Positions 45,512 to 54,334 of a DNA stretch of 64,000 bases are shown one piece after another. Positions within the stretch are counted from its first letter, which is position 1. Each line of letters opens with the position of its first letter. The stretch spans positions 1,511,719 through 1,575,718 of the forward strand of contig NZ_JADYWW010000001.1 in the NCBI RefSeq assembly GCF_015864575.1. The letters run 5' to 3'. This DNA is from Salinibacterium sp. SWN248 (GTDB lineage Bacteria; Actinomycetota; Actinomycetes; Actinomycetales; Microbacteriaceae). The translations under genes were made by a program, and so were the position numbers. A model generated the notes under the pieces. It was not told where the DNA came from. It searched no databases and worked only from the letters and a program-made list of their open reading frames with translations.

Positions 45512-47542
45512 CTAGAGGATTACGGGCCATGCTAACGCCATGATCACGTCACAGTCCTGCATGGAAGCATCTGCCTCATGATTCCATCCATTTATGCGGA
45601 AGCCCGCGGCGAGATTGGCAATTTCCTCGCCGCGCATTGATAACGTGAAAAGTTGGGCTCGTGCGGAGAGGCTGCCGGCTCCCAACCGAGCAAATTCACG
45701 GTGAAGGCGGGCAAGATCTTGCGAGGGTTGCGCACTAGGTGCTGTGAGCGCGAGTGTCTGACTGAGTGAGAGTTGCGCGATCAGTGAGGCGAGCTTCAAC
45801 CCACGAGCACTATCCTGCGCGCGGGCCGCGAAAGATATAGAGGCGTCTAGGGAGCCCCAATGCCGCTCCCGCTCCGCCTCAATCAAGAGCAAATAAACTT
45901 TCGAAATCGGCGAGTGATTGGGTATGTCTTCGCGAGCGAGTGCTATCCAATAGCTTGTTTTGAAGTTCGAGAGTCGTAAATAAGTGTTTGCCAGGCACGC
46001 TGCGGACCAAAACGATACCTGGCGATCGCCGAAGGCGCGGGCTTCCTCGTATAGCTCTCGAAGTAACACCCTAGGTGCCTTTGGCAGTTCGTTCTCAGCG
46101 GCTGCCACGGTCTCCATCCCAGAAAGATCTGCGATTTCGGCTAGACGGCGTATCGCGAATGCGCGTTGGGACAAATTCGCATACGAAGCCTGTGCAGTGG
46201 CACGTCGAGCTATACGAAGAGCTTCTGTGTAGTCGCCGAGAAGCTTCAAAGTATCGGAGTAGGCAGTGAGCGCGTCAACGAGTCCAGGAATGCCAATCCG
46301 TTGGTGAACTAGCGGATCTTCGCACGTCGCTTTGAGAGACTCGCGTGATCGATCCAAACGACCGTCGATTTGCATTTTCGCAGCGATCCGAACTCTCGCT
46401 GAGTCTCTCATCCTTGGGTGCTTCGCAAGCAGATGATCGGCTGCATTCCCTAGCAAAGGGTGACCGGCAGCGGGCAAGATTGCCGCTATCTCATTTACCG
46501 TGCGGGGCCACGCCCTAAAAGTCTGTATGTCGCGGGGCGCGGCAGCCAGAACCCGCAAGCTGGCCGAGTGATTGGCGAGTCGAGAGTGGGAGCGGGCAAG
46601 GAGCTTGCGCCGACCAATCTCGTCTTGTCCGACAAAACGGTATGACGACAGTGTTTCGATAACTACATTGTTCAGGCCGAGTTCGAAAGCTATTGCTGAT
46701 GTTGCGAGCAACCTTCGTGGTTGAGGAATTTCATCAAATCGATCCTCAGCGCGGGGGTTTGCAGGGAGAGGCGCCGGCTTTGGCTGCTTTGTGCCGTGGA
46801 ACAATGGAAGCACGTCTTGGGCTCCGCCGGAGAATATTGACATCACACCACCTAGCTGGTGTTGAAGGCGCTCCACCCTCCCGTCGACTGGGGCGCTTCC
46901 GAAGTGCATCCAGTGCAGCAACTTTGGGCTGGTTTTCATCAGAATGGGTATTACGTCGGTATCTCTGCCCGAATACCCCAGCACAAGAACATTCCTATGT
47001 TCGAGCGCGGCGACTAGAGCTAAAGAGACTTTTGGCGGGAGCCCATCCGAGTATTGGCGAACCGTCGTTACTATGGATGCTGGGTCGTCCCATCGTCCAT
47101 GAAGGTGCCAAGCTTCGCCGCCTGCAGCTTCTAAAAGAGTGTCCACATTCAGTGTGATCTGCAGCGCGTCCATTGCCGTAAGCATCTGATGGTGGACATT
47201 CCATTTCTGCGTACTCACGTCCACATATGTGCTGACCAAAATATCGCGTTCGCCAACACGGGTGTCGACTATCTCGGCCAGCGGCTCCAACCAAATTGGT
47301 GCGGGAGAGCTGTGGATAGCGGATGTTGCAGGTTCCAGAACAGCACGTTCGGCTTCGGCGAGACCACGGATGAGTCGATCCCACGTGTTACGCATCAGAT
47401 CATCTCCGGTCGGGACATTCGACGGCGCCGCCAAAGATATGCCCGCCCCGGAGATGACAATGTCATATTTCTCTACGCGAGGATGAGCCCCGTATGGCTC
47501 GTACGTACTGTCCTGCTTGTGATCAGGGATAGCCAATACCAC
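45512..47542 (-). CDS. SIR2-domain protein with long helical C-terminus (candidate defence NADase)
   Basis: 676 aa. SIR2-like residues 25-200: YDIVISGAGISLAAPS (GAGxS at 32-36), LQITLNVDTLLE (N132, D134), AWHLHG (His148) and VLVLGYSGRDTD (~186-196). The remaining ~470 residues are helical and TPR-like (ALRIARRATAQASYANLSQR, ELYEEARAFGDRQVSFWSAA). Defence sirtuins (DSR, ThsA, SIR2-HerA, SIR2-APAZ) use this fold to deplete NAD; the layout here is closest in spirit to DSR-type but shorter. GTG 47542 has AAGGTGG unusually close, so the start is uncertain. A 116-aa gene lies upstream on the same strand. Confidence 0.82.
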   Translation of the reverse strand: MVLAIPDHKQDSTYEPYGAHPRVEKYDIVISGAGISLAAPSNVPTGDDLMRNTWDRLIRGLAEAERAVLEPATSAIHSSPAPIWLEPLAEIVDTRVGERDILVSTYVDVSTQKWNVHHQMLTAMDALQITLNVDTLLEAAGGEAWHLHGRWDDPASIVTTVRQYSDGLPPKVSLALVAALEHRNVLVLGYSGRDTDVIPILMKTSPKLLHWMHFGSAPVDGRVERLQHQLGGVMSIFSGGAQDVLPLFHGTKQPKPAPLPANPRAEDRFDEIPQPRRLLATSAIAFELGLNNVVIETLSSYRFVGQDEIGRRKLLARSHSRLANHSASLRVLAAAPRDIQTFRAWPRTVNEIAAILPAAGHPLLGNAADHLLAKHPRMRDSARVRIAAKMQIDGRLDRSRESLKATCEDPLVHQRIGIPGLVDALTAYSDTLKLLGDYTEALRIARRATAQASYANLSQRAFAIRRLAEIADLSGMETVAAAENELPKAPRVLLRELYEEARAFGDRQVSFWSAACLANTYLRLSNFKTSYWIALAREDIPNHSPISKVYLLLIEAERERHWGSLDASISFAARAQDSARGLKLASLIAQLSLSQTLALTAPSAQPSQDLARLHREFARLGAGSLSARAQLFTLSMRGEEIANLAAGFRINGWNHEADASMQDCDVIMALAWPVIL

Positions 47543-47715
47543 CTTGATCAGTGTGGGGAGAATGTCCGAAATCTGTGTGCGCTGGACGCGAGAGGACTGG
47601 AGTGCCGTTCTTGCAATTTAGCGAAGCCCAAGAAGCGAAGACGAGCCTTATCAAGTGTTCTGGCCCGGTCCAGCGAGGTGGAGTGCAGCTCGTGGCCTTT
47701 CACGAAGCTCTCGAT

Positions 47716-48066
47716 TCACGCGATCGCGTCGATTATGGCGCGCGCCATTTTCTTGCTTGGGCCGAACTCTCGAAGCCCTGACATATCCTTTGCGAATCCC
47801 ATCGCGACGTTATCGGCGAAGGTGGTCGCAAGTGCAATGACCGTGACTTCTCGGTGACTGCCTTTGTCGGCCACCCTGAGATCAACGATTCCACGCCCGC
47901 CAAACAGGGCTGGCTTAGCATCTATATACACCGCAATGTCCGCGGCTTCGTCGAGCGCCGTCAATTCGATATTCTCGACAACTGGGTTTTTGAACACCGT
48001 TCGTACTATTTCTCGAATCTGCGCGACGTCCTTAGCTGTCGAATGCAAGAACGGGTACTTTTTCAA
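47716..48066 (-). CDS. Small hypothetical protein upstream of the SIR2 gene
   Basis: 116 aa, unknown family. It starts at TTG 48066, with a perfect AGGAGG 5 bases upstream, so it is very likely translated. The sequence (MKKYPFLHSTAKDVAQIREI, ALDEAADIAVYIDAKPALFG, GSHREVTVIALATTFADNVA) is soluble alpha/beta. Same strand as the SIR2 gene, 173 bp before it; no other gene lies between. It may be a sensor, inhibitor or accessory of the SIR2 protein, or unrelated. Confidence 0.65.
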   Translation of the reverse strand: MKKYPFLHSTAKDVAQIREIVRTVFKNPVVENIELTALDEAADIAVYIDAKPALFGGRGIVDLRVADKGSHREVTVIALATTFADNVAMGFAKDMSGLREFGPSKKMARAIIDAIA

Positions 48067-48706
48067 TTTTGCCTCCTAGAAAAAACAGCTCGACAGGGTT
48101 CAGTTGCGGGGTAAATTTCGATAGGCGGGCGAAGCATTGCGTGTCTACTGTCGATCGTAGCGTTTAGTCGTCGTGGACCACAGTGAGAATTTGAGGAAAT
48201 TCGCACGCGAACCTTGAATCCTTTCCTCTTCGCGAGGTTGTCCTGGTGAAGGCACGAACTAGGTGATTGCAGCCCAGCCACGTCAAGACGTGGCGAGTGA
48301 CAATGCATTTTGTGGATTGCTGCCGCAAAGCGATCGAGTCGGGTCTTTCCTCGCACGCTCGATCGGGCTCGGCATTCTCGGAACGGGGCGGTGAGCGAGT
48401 TCGCCGTTGGCTGCCGACAGCCTTGCTCGACGCCTGAAGTCCGTGCAGACCGTTTTGCCGTCTCGTATCTCTATATCGTCGCCTTCAACGGCGATCGTTG
48501 AAGCGGTAGCTGCATCGAGCCGAACGTCAAGAAGTGCTTTTCGGTGGAATCACTGAGATATTCGCCGCTGTGCGAACTCGTCGCGTGGATTTACCCGTTA
48601 TCTGTTGCCCGTGACTCGGTACCTGTTACCCCGTGGATGCGGGGGCGCAGCGTGAGTTCCGCGCTGCTACGCTCGTTGTAATTTACGGATGAAAAGGAGC
48701 CACGCG
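48067..48706. other. 640-bp divergent non-coding stretch with two perfect dyads
   Basis: No gene supported. GCCACGTC-AA-GACGTGGC (48277-48294) is a perfect hairpin with a 2-nt loop. CTTCAACG-GCGAT-CGTTGAAG (48483-48503) is a perfect 8-bp dyad. The stretch must hold the promoters for the SIR2 unit (minus) and the 48,707 gene (plus); either dyad could be an operator. Confidence 0.5.
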
Positions 48707-49153
48707 TTGGGAAACTTGGACGACTACACCGGTTTGTCGGAGATGGCTAAGGACGCAGGTGGCCCCGCTGAACTAATTGAGAAACTCACGAGGGATGGAG
48801 TCACTAAGGGATCGGTTGTAACCGCCGCTACTCTATTGGCGCTTTACGGTGCGCAAAAGGGCGCCAGTTTCTTGTTCGAGAGATACACGAGTAAGAAGGC
48901 GGAAGAATTCGCTGCGGCGGCAGCGGACGCGATCGCGAAGGCCAACGCCCGTCCCCTCTATACGGTGAACACGCCGCGAGAGATGCAGCGGGACGTCACG
49001 CTTATGACCGGAGATAAGTTTCGGGCACTCACCCGCGACGGCGATGTGATCATGCTTGAGGTCGACGGGCGCGATTACAACCCAATCTTCGTCTCCGGTG
49101 CACAGCTCCAGCAGATTTCAGATTTCAAGCTCGACGACCTCGATGACGCCTGA
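48707..49153 (+). CDS. Hypothetical protein at the island's right end
   Basis: 148 aa from TTG 48707 (GNLDDYTGLSEMAKDAGGPA), preferred because AAGGAG at about 48,693-48,698 is well placed for it; ATG 48689 is the alternative and lacks one. One weak hydrophobic helix (TAATLLALYGAQKGASFLF), an Ala-rich helix, then a beta-rich part (RDVTLMTGDKFRALTRDGDV). No known domain. A short ORF overlaps its end. Confidence 0.6.
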   Translation: MGNLDDYTGLSEMAKDAGGPAELIEKLTRDGVTKGSVVTAATLLALYGAQKGASFLFERYTSKKAEEFAAAAADAIAKANARPLYTVNTPREMQRDVTLMTGDKFRALTRDGDVIMLEVDGRDYNPIFVSGAQLQQISDFKLDDLDDA

Positions 49154-49274
49154 TCTGAATAATATTGGGAGAGCCGATGGGGTAATCAGTAAGGGAAAAG
49201 ATCTGGCCGTTAACGTGGCCAATAACCTCATGGATGGCCAGTGCGAGTACGTAGCTATGCGTGCCACAACGTAG
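49143..49274 (+). CDS. Possible 43-aa ORF at the island's right end
   Basis: ATG 49143 overlaps the end of the previous gene by 11 bases and reads MTPDLNNIGRADGVISKGKD, ending YVAMRATT. No domain, no strong ribosome site; overlap with the upstream gene is the only support. Confidence 0.25.
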   Translation: MTPDLNNIGRADGVISKGKDLAVNVANNLMDGQCEYVAMRATT

Positions 49275-49327
49275 CTTCACCCAGACATACGCAGGCGTTC
49301 AGTAGCGTTCTTAGTCCTCAATTAGAC

Positions 49328-49362
49328 GCGTAGGTTCTTGGTTCGAGTCCAAGTCGAGGAGC
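49328..49362. repeat. attR, 35-bp direct repeat of the tRNA-Asn 3' end
   Basis: Identical to 35,654-35,688. The bases before it (TTAGAC) do not rebuild a tRNA, so this is a site remnant rather than a second tRNA gene. Confidence 0.92.
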
Positions 49363-49367
49363 TTATG

Positions 49368-49397
49368 AGTCCCGGCCACTAAGGTGGCCGGGACTTT
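49368..49397 (+). terminator. Original tRNA-Asn terminator, stranded after attR
   Basis: AGTCCCGGCCAC (49368-49379) pairs perfectly with GTGGCCGGGACT (49384-49395), 4-nt loop, short T-tract. It lies 5 bp beyond the repeat, where a tRNA terminator would sit before the island entered. Confidence 0.85.
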
Positions 49398-49565
49398 GTG
49401 CGTTCCGGCCCTGCTGCAATTTGAGCGCAGGTACTCCGCGGGGAGTACCGAGGCCTGCACCTGGCAGGCGATGTTCTCGCGGGGCGTGGCAACTAGCATC
49501 GAAGCATGCTTCCTTCTGCCTCACCACGCTCCCCGCGTTCGGCGAATGCAATGGTGGAGTCGCTC

Positions 49566-50747
49566 ATGAAGGGCACCGGTTTCGGGCAACCCCGTTCGCG
49601 GCGGTCGCAACGACTGCGGCTCTGGTTGCCAGTGGCTATTTCTTTTGTTATTCAGGTGCCGCCCACGATCGCCAGCGTGTTGTGGGTCGAACCATCGTTG
49701 CTCGTGGGCATTGCTACGGTCACGCTCGCCGTTCTCGGGCCCGTGCTGCTTATCTGGGTGCGGCGCTATCCGGGACCGATTGTCGCGATTCTCTCGGTGG
49801 CAGGAGCCGCAGACTTCCTTCTGGGCTACTCGTGGACCACTCCGCCCTACTTGGCTCTTGCCTTTGCTGTTGTTATCGCGATCTCGCATGGGGCACGCAC
49901 GTGGACGTGGGTGTCGATGATTGTGGCGTGGGAGGGCACGTTGCTCGCCGCGCTACTCGCGGGTGTTGCCTTGGAGCCGCCGCGCGTCGTTGCGACAACG
50001 GTCGGACTTTTGCTCGTGCTGGGCTTCGCTGAAGCCAATCGTCGTCGTCTCGAGAACTTCGTGCAGTTTCAGAAGGCGTTCACTGATCGCCGGGAGCAAG
50101 AACTGCGGGAAGAACGAGTGCGTATCGCTCGCGAACTGCATGACGTTCTGGCCCATTCGCTCAGCCAAATCAATGTGCAGGCGGGCGTGGGGCTGCATCT
50201 CATGCACAAGCAACCCGAACAGGCCGAGGCGGCGCTGGCGAGCATCAAGAGTTCGAGCAAGGATGCGCTCGACGAGGTGCGCTCGTTGCTCGGCATGCTC
50301 CGCAACGAGGATGCCGCAGCCGGCGAGTTCGACAGCGATGCGGTTCCGCCTGTGCCTGAACCTGATCTCTCACGGCTCGAGAGCCTCGCCGCCTCGGTTC
50401 GCACCCAGGGGCTCACGGTCATCCTCTCGAACGACGTTCCGGAGCAGACCCCCACGGCGGTGCAACTCGCGCTGTTTCGCATTGCGCAGGAGTCGCTGAC
50501 GAACGTGGTCCGCCACGCAGCGGCGACGGCGGCCACGGTCACGTTAGTGATCGACGGACACGACTATGTCGCTACTATTGCCGACAACGGTGTCGGTATC
50601 GATACCGACGGACACACAGCGGGGCGAGGGTTGTTGGGTATGCGCGAACGGGCCGAACTTCTCGGTGGCACGCTCCGCGTGGCCGAAGCCAAGCCGCGCG
50701 GCACCGTGGTGACCGCCCGCATTCCGCGTCGTTCGGCATCCGCATGA
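49566..50747 (+). CDS. Sensor histidine kinase, NarL/DesK-type (HisKA_3)
   Basis: Membrane sensor kinase paired with the next gene. About five hydrophobic helices in the first ~140 residues, then a dimerisation helix with the phospho-acceptor in ARELHDVLAHSLSQINVQ, N-box ESLTNVVRHAAA, G1 DNGVGID and GRGLLGMRERAELLGG. 393 aa from ATG 49566, which has GGTGGAG 6-12 bases upstream; ATG 49506 and 49551 are also in frame. No periplasmic sensor domain, so it may sense the membrane or a partner. The stop overlaps the regulator gene. Confidence 0.9.
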   Translation: MKGTGFGQPRSRRSQRLRLWLPVAISFVIQVPPTIASVLWVEPSLLVGIATVTLAVLGPVLLIWVRRYPGPIVAILSVAGAADFLLGYSWTTPPYLALAFAVVIAISHGARTWTWVSMIVAWEGTLLAALLAGVALEPPRVVATTVGLLLVLGFAEANRRRLENFVQFQKAFTDRREQELREERVRIARELHDVLAHSLSQINVQAGVGLHLMHKQPEQAEAALASIKSSSKDALDEVRSLLGMLRNEDAAAGEFDSDAVPPVPEPDLSRLESLAASVRTQGLTVILSNDVPEQTPTAVQLALFRIAQESLTNVVRHAAATAATVTLVIDGHDYVATIADNGVGIDTDGHTAGRGLLGMRERAELLGGTLRVAEAKPRGTVVTARIPRRSASA

Positions 50748-51409
50748 TCCGTGTTGTTGTTGCGGATGATCAGCAACTGATTCGCGCGGGCTTTCGAAGC
50801 CTGCTCAGCGCCGAAGATGACATCGAGGTCGTGGGCGAGGCTGCCACCGGAACCGACGTTATCGAGGTTGTGCGGCGCGAACGTCCTGATGTCGTGCTGA
50901 TGGACATCCGGATGCCCGATGGTGACGGCCTCTGGGCAACCGAGCAAATTGCGACCATTCCCGACCTCGCTGAGACGCGCATCGTTGTCGTCACAACGTT
51001 CGAGGTCGATGAGTATGTCGCGCGGGCTATTCGCGCCGGAGCGAGCGGCTTTCTTGTGAAAGACACTGAGCCGGTCGAGCTGATCCGGGCGGTGCGTGTG
51101 GTCGCTTCCGGCGACGCCCTGCTGAGCCCTGGCGTGACAAAACGACTGCTCGAACGCTTTGCCCGCGGCTCACAAGTGGCGGTTGATGCCAGCATTCTGT
51201 CGGCGATCACCGAGCGCGAACGTGAAGTTCTTGCCCTGGTCGGGCAGGGGCTCACGAATGCCGAGATTGGCATCAAACTCTTTCTCAGCCCGCTGACGGC
51301 CAAAACTCATGTCTCCCGCATTATGTCCAAGCTCATGGCGCGCGACCGCGTACAGCTTGTCGTCATCGCCTATGAGACCGGGCTGGTATCGCTGGGGCGG
51401 GCGGTGTGA
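50744..51409 (+). CDS. Response regulator, NarL/LuxR type
   Basis: 221 aa. Receiver domain with the phospho-accepting Asp in VVLMDIRMPDGDG (~54), conserved Thr/Lys (VVVTTF, FLVKDTEP), and a C-terminal LuxR helix-turn-helix (TEREREVLALVGQGLTNAEI, TAKTHVSRIMSKL). ATG overlaps the kinase stop (ATGA). The regulon is unknown; no adjacent transporter or stress operon gives a hint. Confidence 0.94.
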   Translation: MIRVVVADDQQLIRAGFRSLLSAEDDIEVVGEAATGTDVIEVVRRERPDVVLMDIRMPDGDGLWATEQIATIPDLAETRIVVVTTFEVDEYVARAIRAGASGFLVKDTEPVELIRAVRVVASGDALLSPGVTKRLLERFARGSQVAVDASILSAITEREREVLALVGQGLTNAEIGIKLFLSPLTAKTHVSRIMSKLMARDRVQLVVIAYETGLVSLGRAV

Positions 51410-51413
51410 CGAG

Positions 51414-51977
51414 TTACGCGTCGAGCTGTTCCTCGGTGGGGAGCCACGAGAGGCCAGGCTGACCCCAGCCTTGCTTGCGGATCGCTTTCGCGGCGGCCTT
51501 GGCATCCGGTGCTTGCAGACGGTCGGCATAGAGCACGCCGTCGAGGTGATCGTATTCATGCTGAAAAATGCGGGCGAGCCAGCCCGACGCTTCGATTTCG
51601 AACGGCTGCTGCTGCAGGTCGAAGGCGCGCAGAATGACGCGGTCGGCACGCGCGAGGGGGTAGCGTTCGCCGGGGATCGAGAGGCAGCCCTCTTCGTCGG
51701 CTTCGTCAGCGTCGAGCACGGGAGTGGGGCTTTGCCAGAGTTCGGGATTGATGGCGACACCGTGCCAGTGCACGTCGTCATCATCTGTCCAGTCGTAGAC
51801 AAATATGCGAAGGCCCACGCCCACCTGCGGGGCGGCCAAGCCGACGCCGGGCGCTTCTTCCATCGTCTCGATCATGTCGTTGACGAGAGTGGTGAGCTCG
51901 CTATCGAAGGCCGTTACCGGGTTCGCTGGAGTGTGGAGCACCGGGTCGCCGGTGATAATGATGGGAAGAACGGCCAT
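51414..51977 (-). CDS. def: Peptide deformylase
   Basis: Fe(II)/Zn enzyme removing the N-terminal formyl group from nascent proteins. All three motifs are intact: GVGLAAPQVG, EGCLSIPG and HEYDHLDG. 187 aa from ATG 51977 (MAVLPIIITGDPVLH); the open frame to 52,031 is not used because it overlaps the divergent transporter start. Convergent with the response regulator, 4 bp apart. Confidence 0.96.
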   Translation of the reverse strand: MAVLPIIITGDPVLHTPANPVTAFDSELTTLVNDMIETMEEAPGVGLAAPQVGVGLRIFVYDWTDDDDVHWHGVAINPELWQSPTPVLDADEADEEGCLSIPGERYPLARADRVILRAFDLQQQPFEIEASGWLARIFQHEYDHLDGVLYADRLQAPDAKAAAKAIRKQGWGQPGLSWLPTEEQLDA

Positions 51978-52017
51978 GTACCCAGAATATCCCGTGTGAA
52001 CCGAGTACATTTGACGG

Positions 52018-52959
52018 GTGCCGCCGGACATCCTTGACCTCAGCGATCAGATAAGCCTGACGCCGCTGCAAGCCGTGGGCATCCCGCTAGCCCTCATCGG
52101 CGCGATCCTGTTGTCTCTGGGAGCACAGTTCCAACATCGTGGCGTTGCCCGCATGGAACAGCACCACGGTAGCGAAGCCAGCACTGGCCTCAACTTTTCC
52201 CAGATCAAGGCGCTGCTTGCCCGTCCGTCGTGGGTAATCGGCACGGCGTTCCTCGGGCTCGCCATCGTTTTTCAGCTCTCGAGCCTGTCGCTTTCCCCGC
52301 TCATGGTGGTGCAACCGCTCGGCGCCGTAGCGCTCGTCATGACAGCGATCATGAATTCCCGCATTACCAAGGTGCGTTTGGATGCCATTTCCATTCGAGC
52401 GATCGTGATGTGCGTTGTCGGCGTTGGCGTTTTCGTCGGAATCGCGGCGATGTTCGCGAAGTCCACCGTTATTACGCAGCGTGAGCTCTCGATTGTGCTC
52501 ATCGTATTGGTGATCGTCTTGGCGCTCTGGATTGTGCTGTTCCTGATCTTCCGCAAGAACGCATCACCGGTGTTTTACATCCTGGGCGCCGGCATGCTGT
52601 TTGGATTCGTCGCGACGCTTGCGAAGGTTGTTATCGACCGGATCAAGACCATCGTCATTTCGGGGTCGGGGTTCGAGAGCACGGACTTTCTCACCATCCT
52701 GTGCATCGTCGGACTGATCGCGGCATCCCTTCTTGGTTCGTATTTTGTGCAGACGGCGTATGCATCGGGGCCGCCCGATCTCGTTGTTGCGGGGCTCACT
52801 GTCGTCGACCCCCTTGTGGCCGTAACCGTCGGCATCATCGTGTTGGGCGAAGCGGCGGATGCGCCCATGTGGGCAGTGATCGCGTTCGTGATTACGGGTG
52901 CCGTGGCCATTTTCGGCGTCTTCTCACTCTCTAAGCACCACCCGCAACTGAAGTCGTAG
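52018..52959 (+). CDS. DMT-type (EamA/NIPA-like) membrane transporter
   Basis: 313 aa, about nine to ten hydrophobic helices, consistent with the drug/metabolite transporter superfamily (GIPLALIGAILLSLGAQFQH, SPLMVVQPLGAVALVMTAIM, VAGLTVVDPLVAVTVGIIVL). The PLGAVALV and DPLVAVTVG turns recall NIPA/DUF803-like members. Substrate unknown. GTG 52018, divergent from def with 40 bp between them. Confidence 0.82.
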   Translation: MPPDILDLSDQISLTPLQAVGIPLALIGAILLSLGAQFQHRGVARMEQHHGSEASTGLNFSQIKALLARPSWVIGTAFLGLAIVFQLSSLSLSPLMVVQPLGAVALVMTAIMNSRITKVRLDAISIRAIVMCVVGVGVFVGIAAMFAKSTVITQRELSIVLIVLVIVLALWIVLFLIFRKNASPVFYILGAGMLFGFVATLAKVVIDRIKTIVISGSGFESTDFLTILCIVGLIAASLLGSYFVQTAYASGPPDLVVAGLTVVDPLVAVTVGIIVLGEAADAPMWAVIAFVITGAVAIFGVFSLSKHHPQLKS

Positions 52960-53050
52960 CATTTCGAGCAGCTCGGCTCAGCGACCCGTGGGTGCAGGCG
53001 CCGTGAGGTACGTTATTAGGTGCCGTTGACCTGACCGGGTCGTAAACAAG

Positions 53051-54334
53051 ATGGCTCGTGACGCACAACTGTTAAGGAACTCTTCGACTGTGACTTCCGC
53101 TGTGAAACGCTCGCCCCATGAGGGCAAACCGCGACTTCGCATTCTGATCGGCGCCGACACCTTCTGGCCGCAAATTAACGGCGCGGCAACCTTCATTGCT
53201 CGATTGGCGGCTGGTCTCGCTGAGCGCGGTCATGATGTTCACATTGTGGCTCCCTCGTACTCCAATAAAAAGTTGGGCACGATGGTTGAGGAGCATGAGG
53301 GCCAGAAAATGACCCTGCACCGCCTCTATTCGTGGCGCTGGCTCGGCCACCCGTGGCTTCGGTTCATGATGCCGTGGCGGGTCAGGCAAAATTCGGCACG
53401 CATCCTTGATCAGGTGAAGCCCGATGTCATTCACTTTCAGTCGCACATTATCGTCGGTCGCGGCATGACGATCGAGGGCGAGAAGCGAGGAATTCGTCTC
53501 GTCGGCACTAATCACTTCATGCCCGAGAATTTGCTCGATCACGCCTACATCATCCCCAAGTTTTTGCGCCGAAAAGCTATTCAGGCGGGGTGGGCGGCTG
53601 CCGGGCGTTCCTTCTTGCGTGCCGCGTGGGTAACCACTCCGACCCGGCGCGCCGCCGAATATCTCGAAGCAAACACGAGCGTGCGCAACGTCGTTGCGGT
53701 GTCCTGTGGCATCAATGCCGATGGTTACAACGGCAATCTTGAGCCCAAGCCGGAGAACCTCATTGTGTTCTTGGGGCGTCTCTCCGACGAGAAGCAGATC
53801 GATAAACTCATTCGCGCTCTCGCGATTCTCGACCCTGCGCTCGACGCGAAGCTCGAGATCGTGGGCGGGGGGGAGCTCGAGGGAAAACTTCGTGCCCTCG
53901 CAACCTCGTTGGGTGTCGCAGATCGTGTCACCCTCACCGGATTTGTCGAGCAAGATCAACTGCGTGATGCGCTTCAGCGTGGTTCAGTGTTCGCGATGCC
54001 ATCTATTGCTGAGTTGCAAAGCATCTCAACAATGGAAGCGATGGCTTCTGGGCTGCCCGTCGTTGCTGCCGATGCCATGGCTCTGCCTCACCTGGTTCAC
54101 GATGGTGAGAACGGGTTCCTGTTCGAGCCCGGCAATGTTGAGGACCTGGCCGCAAAGCTTACCCGGGTGCTGTCGATGCCGGCGGATGAGATTCTGAAGT
54201 TCAAGAAAGAAAGCTTGGCGATTGTGGCCGCCCACGACATTCAGCGCACCTTGGATACGTTCGAGAGCATGTATCGCGGCGAAGAGGTCTCTGCCGCTGT
54301 GTCATCGGGCAGAAAAAACGAGAGCGCCTCCTAA
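53051..54334 (+). CDS. Glycosyltransferase family 4 (GT-B fold)
   Basis: Cytoplasmic or membrane-associated glycosyltransferase of the GT4 group. The N-terminal domain begins LRILIGADTFWPQINGAATF, typical of PimB/MshA-like enzymes; the C-terminal nucleotide-binding domain has NLIVFLGRLSDEKQIDKLIR, the Glu-x7-Glu motif in MPSIAELQSISTMEAMASG and GLPVVAADAMALPHLV. 427 aa from ATG 53051; GTG 53090 is an alternative start. Acceptor unknown; envelope glycolipid synthesis is a reasonable guess. The stop codon lies inside the following terminator. Confidence 0.88.
   Translation: MARDAQLLRNSSTVTSAVKRSPHEGKPRLRILIGADTFWPQINGAATFIARLAAGLAERGHDVHIVAPSYSNKKLGTMVEEHEGQKMTLHRLYSWRWLGHPWLRFMMPWRVRQNSARILDQVKPDVIHFQSHIIVGRGMTIEGEKRGIRLVGTNHFMPENLLDHAYIIPKFLRRKAIQAGWAAAGRSFLRAAWVTTPTRRAAEYLEANTSVRNVVAVSCGINADGYNGNLEPKPENLIVFLGRLSDEKQIDKLIRALAILDPALDAKLEIVGGGELEGKLRALATSLGVADRVTLTGFVEQDQLRDALQRGSVFAMPSIAELQSISTMEAMASGLPVVAADAMALPHLVHDGENGFLFEPGNVEDLAAKLTRVLSMPADEILKFKKESLAIVAAHDIQRTLDTFESMYRGEEVSAAVSSGRKNESAS

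Larger units (their letters stand above)
35654..49362. mobile_element. Genomic island integrated at tRNA-Asn (~13.7 kb)
   Basis: Bounded by a 35-bp perfect direct repeat: attL inside the tRNA-Asn 3' end (35654-35688) and attR at 49,328-49,362. Inside, gene density drops, spacing grows, and codon use is less GC-rich than in the flanking housekeeping genes. Content includes restriction-like genes, a SIR2 protein, a HIRAN protein, a decayed serine recombinase and unknown membrane proteins. No intact tyrosine integrase or conjugation gene was found, so the element looks non-autonomous or decayed. Confidence 0.88.

Noticed and set aside
49311-49362. Second tRNA-Asn gene at the right end
   Set aside because: Only the 3' 34 bases plus one base are present and the preceding sequence cannot fold into a D-arm or acceptor 5' strand; it is attR.
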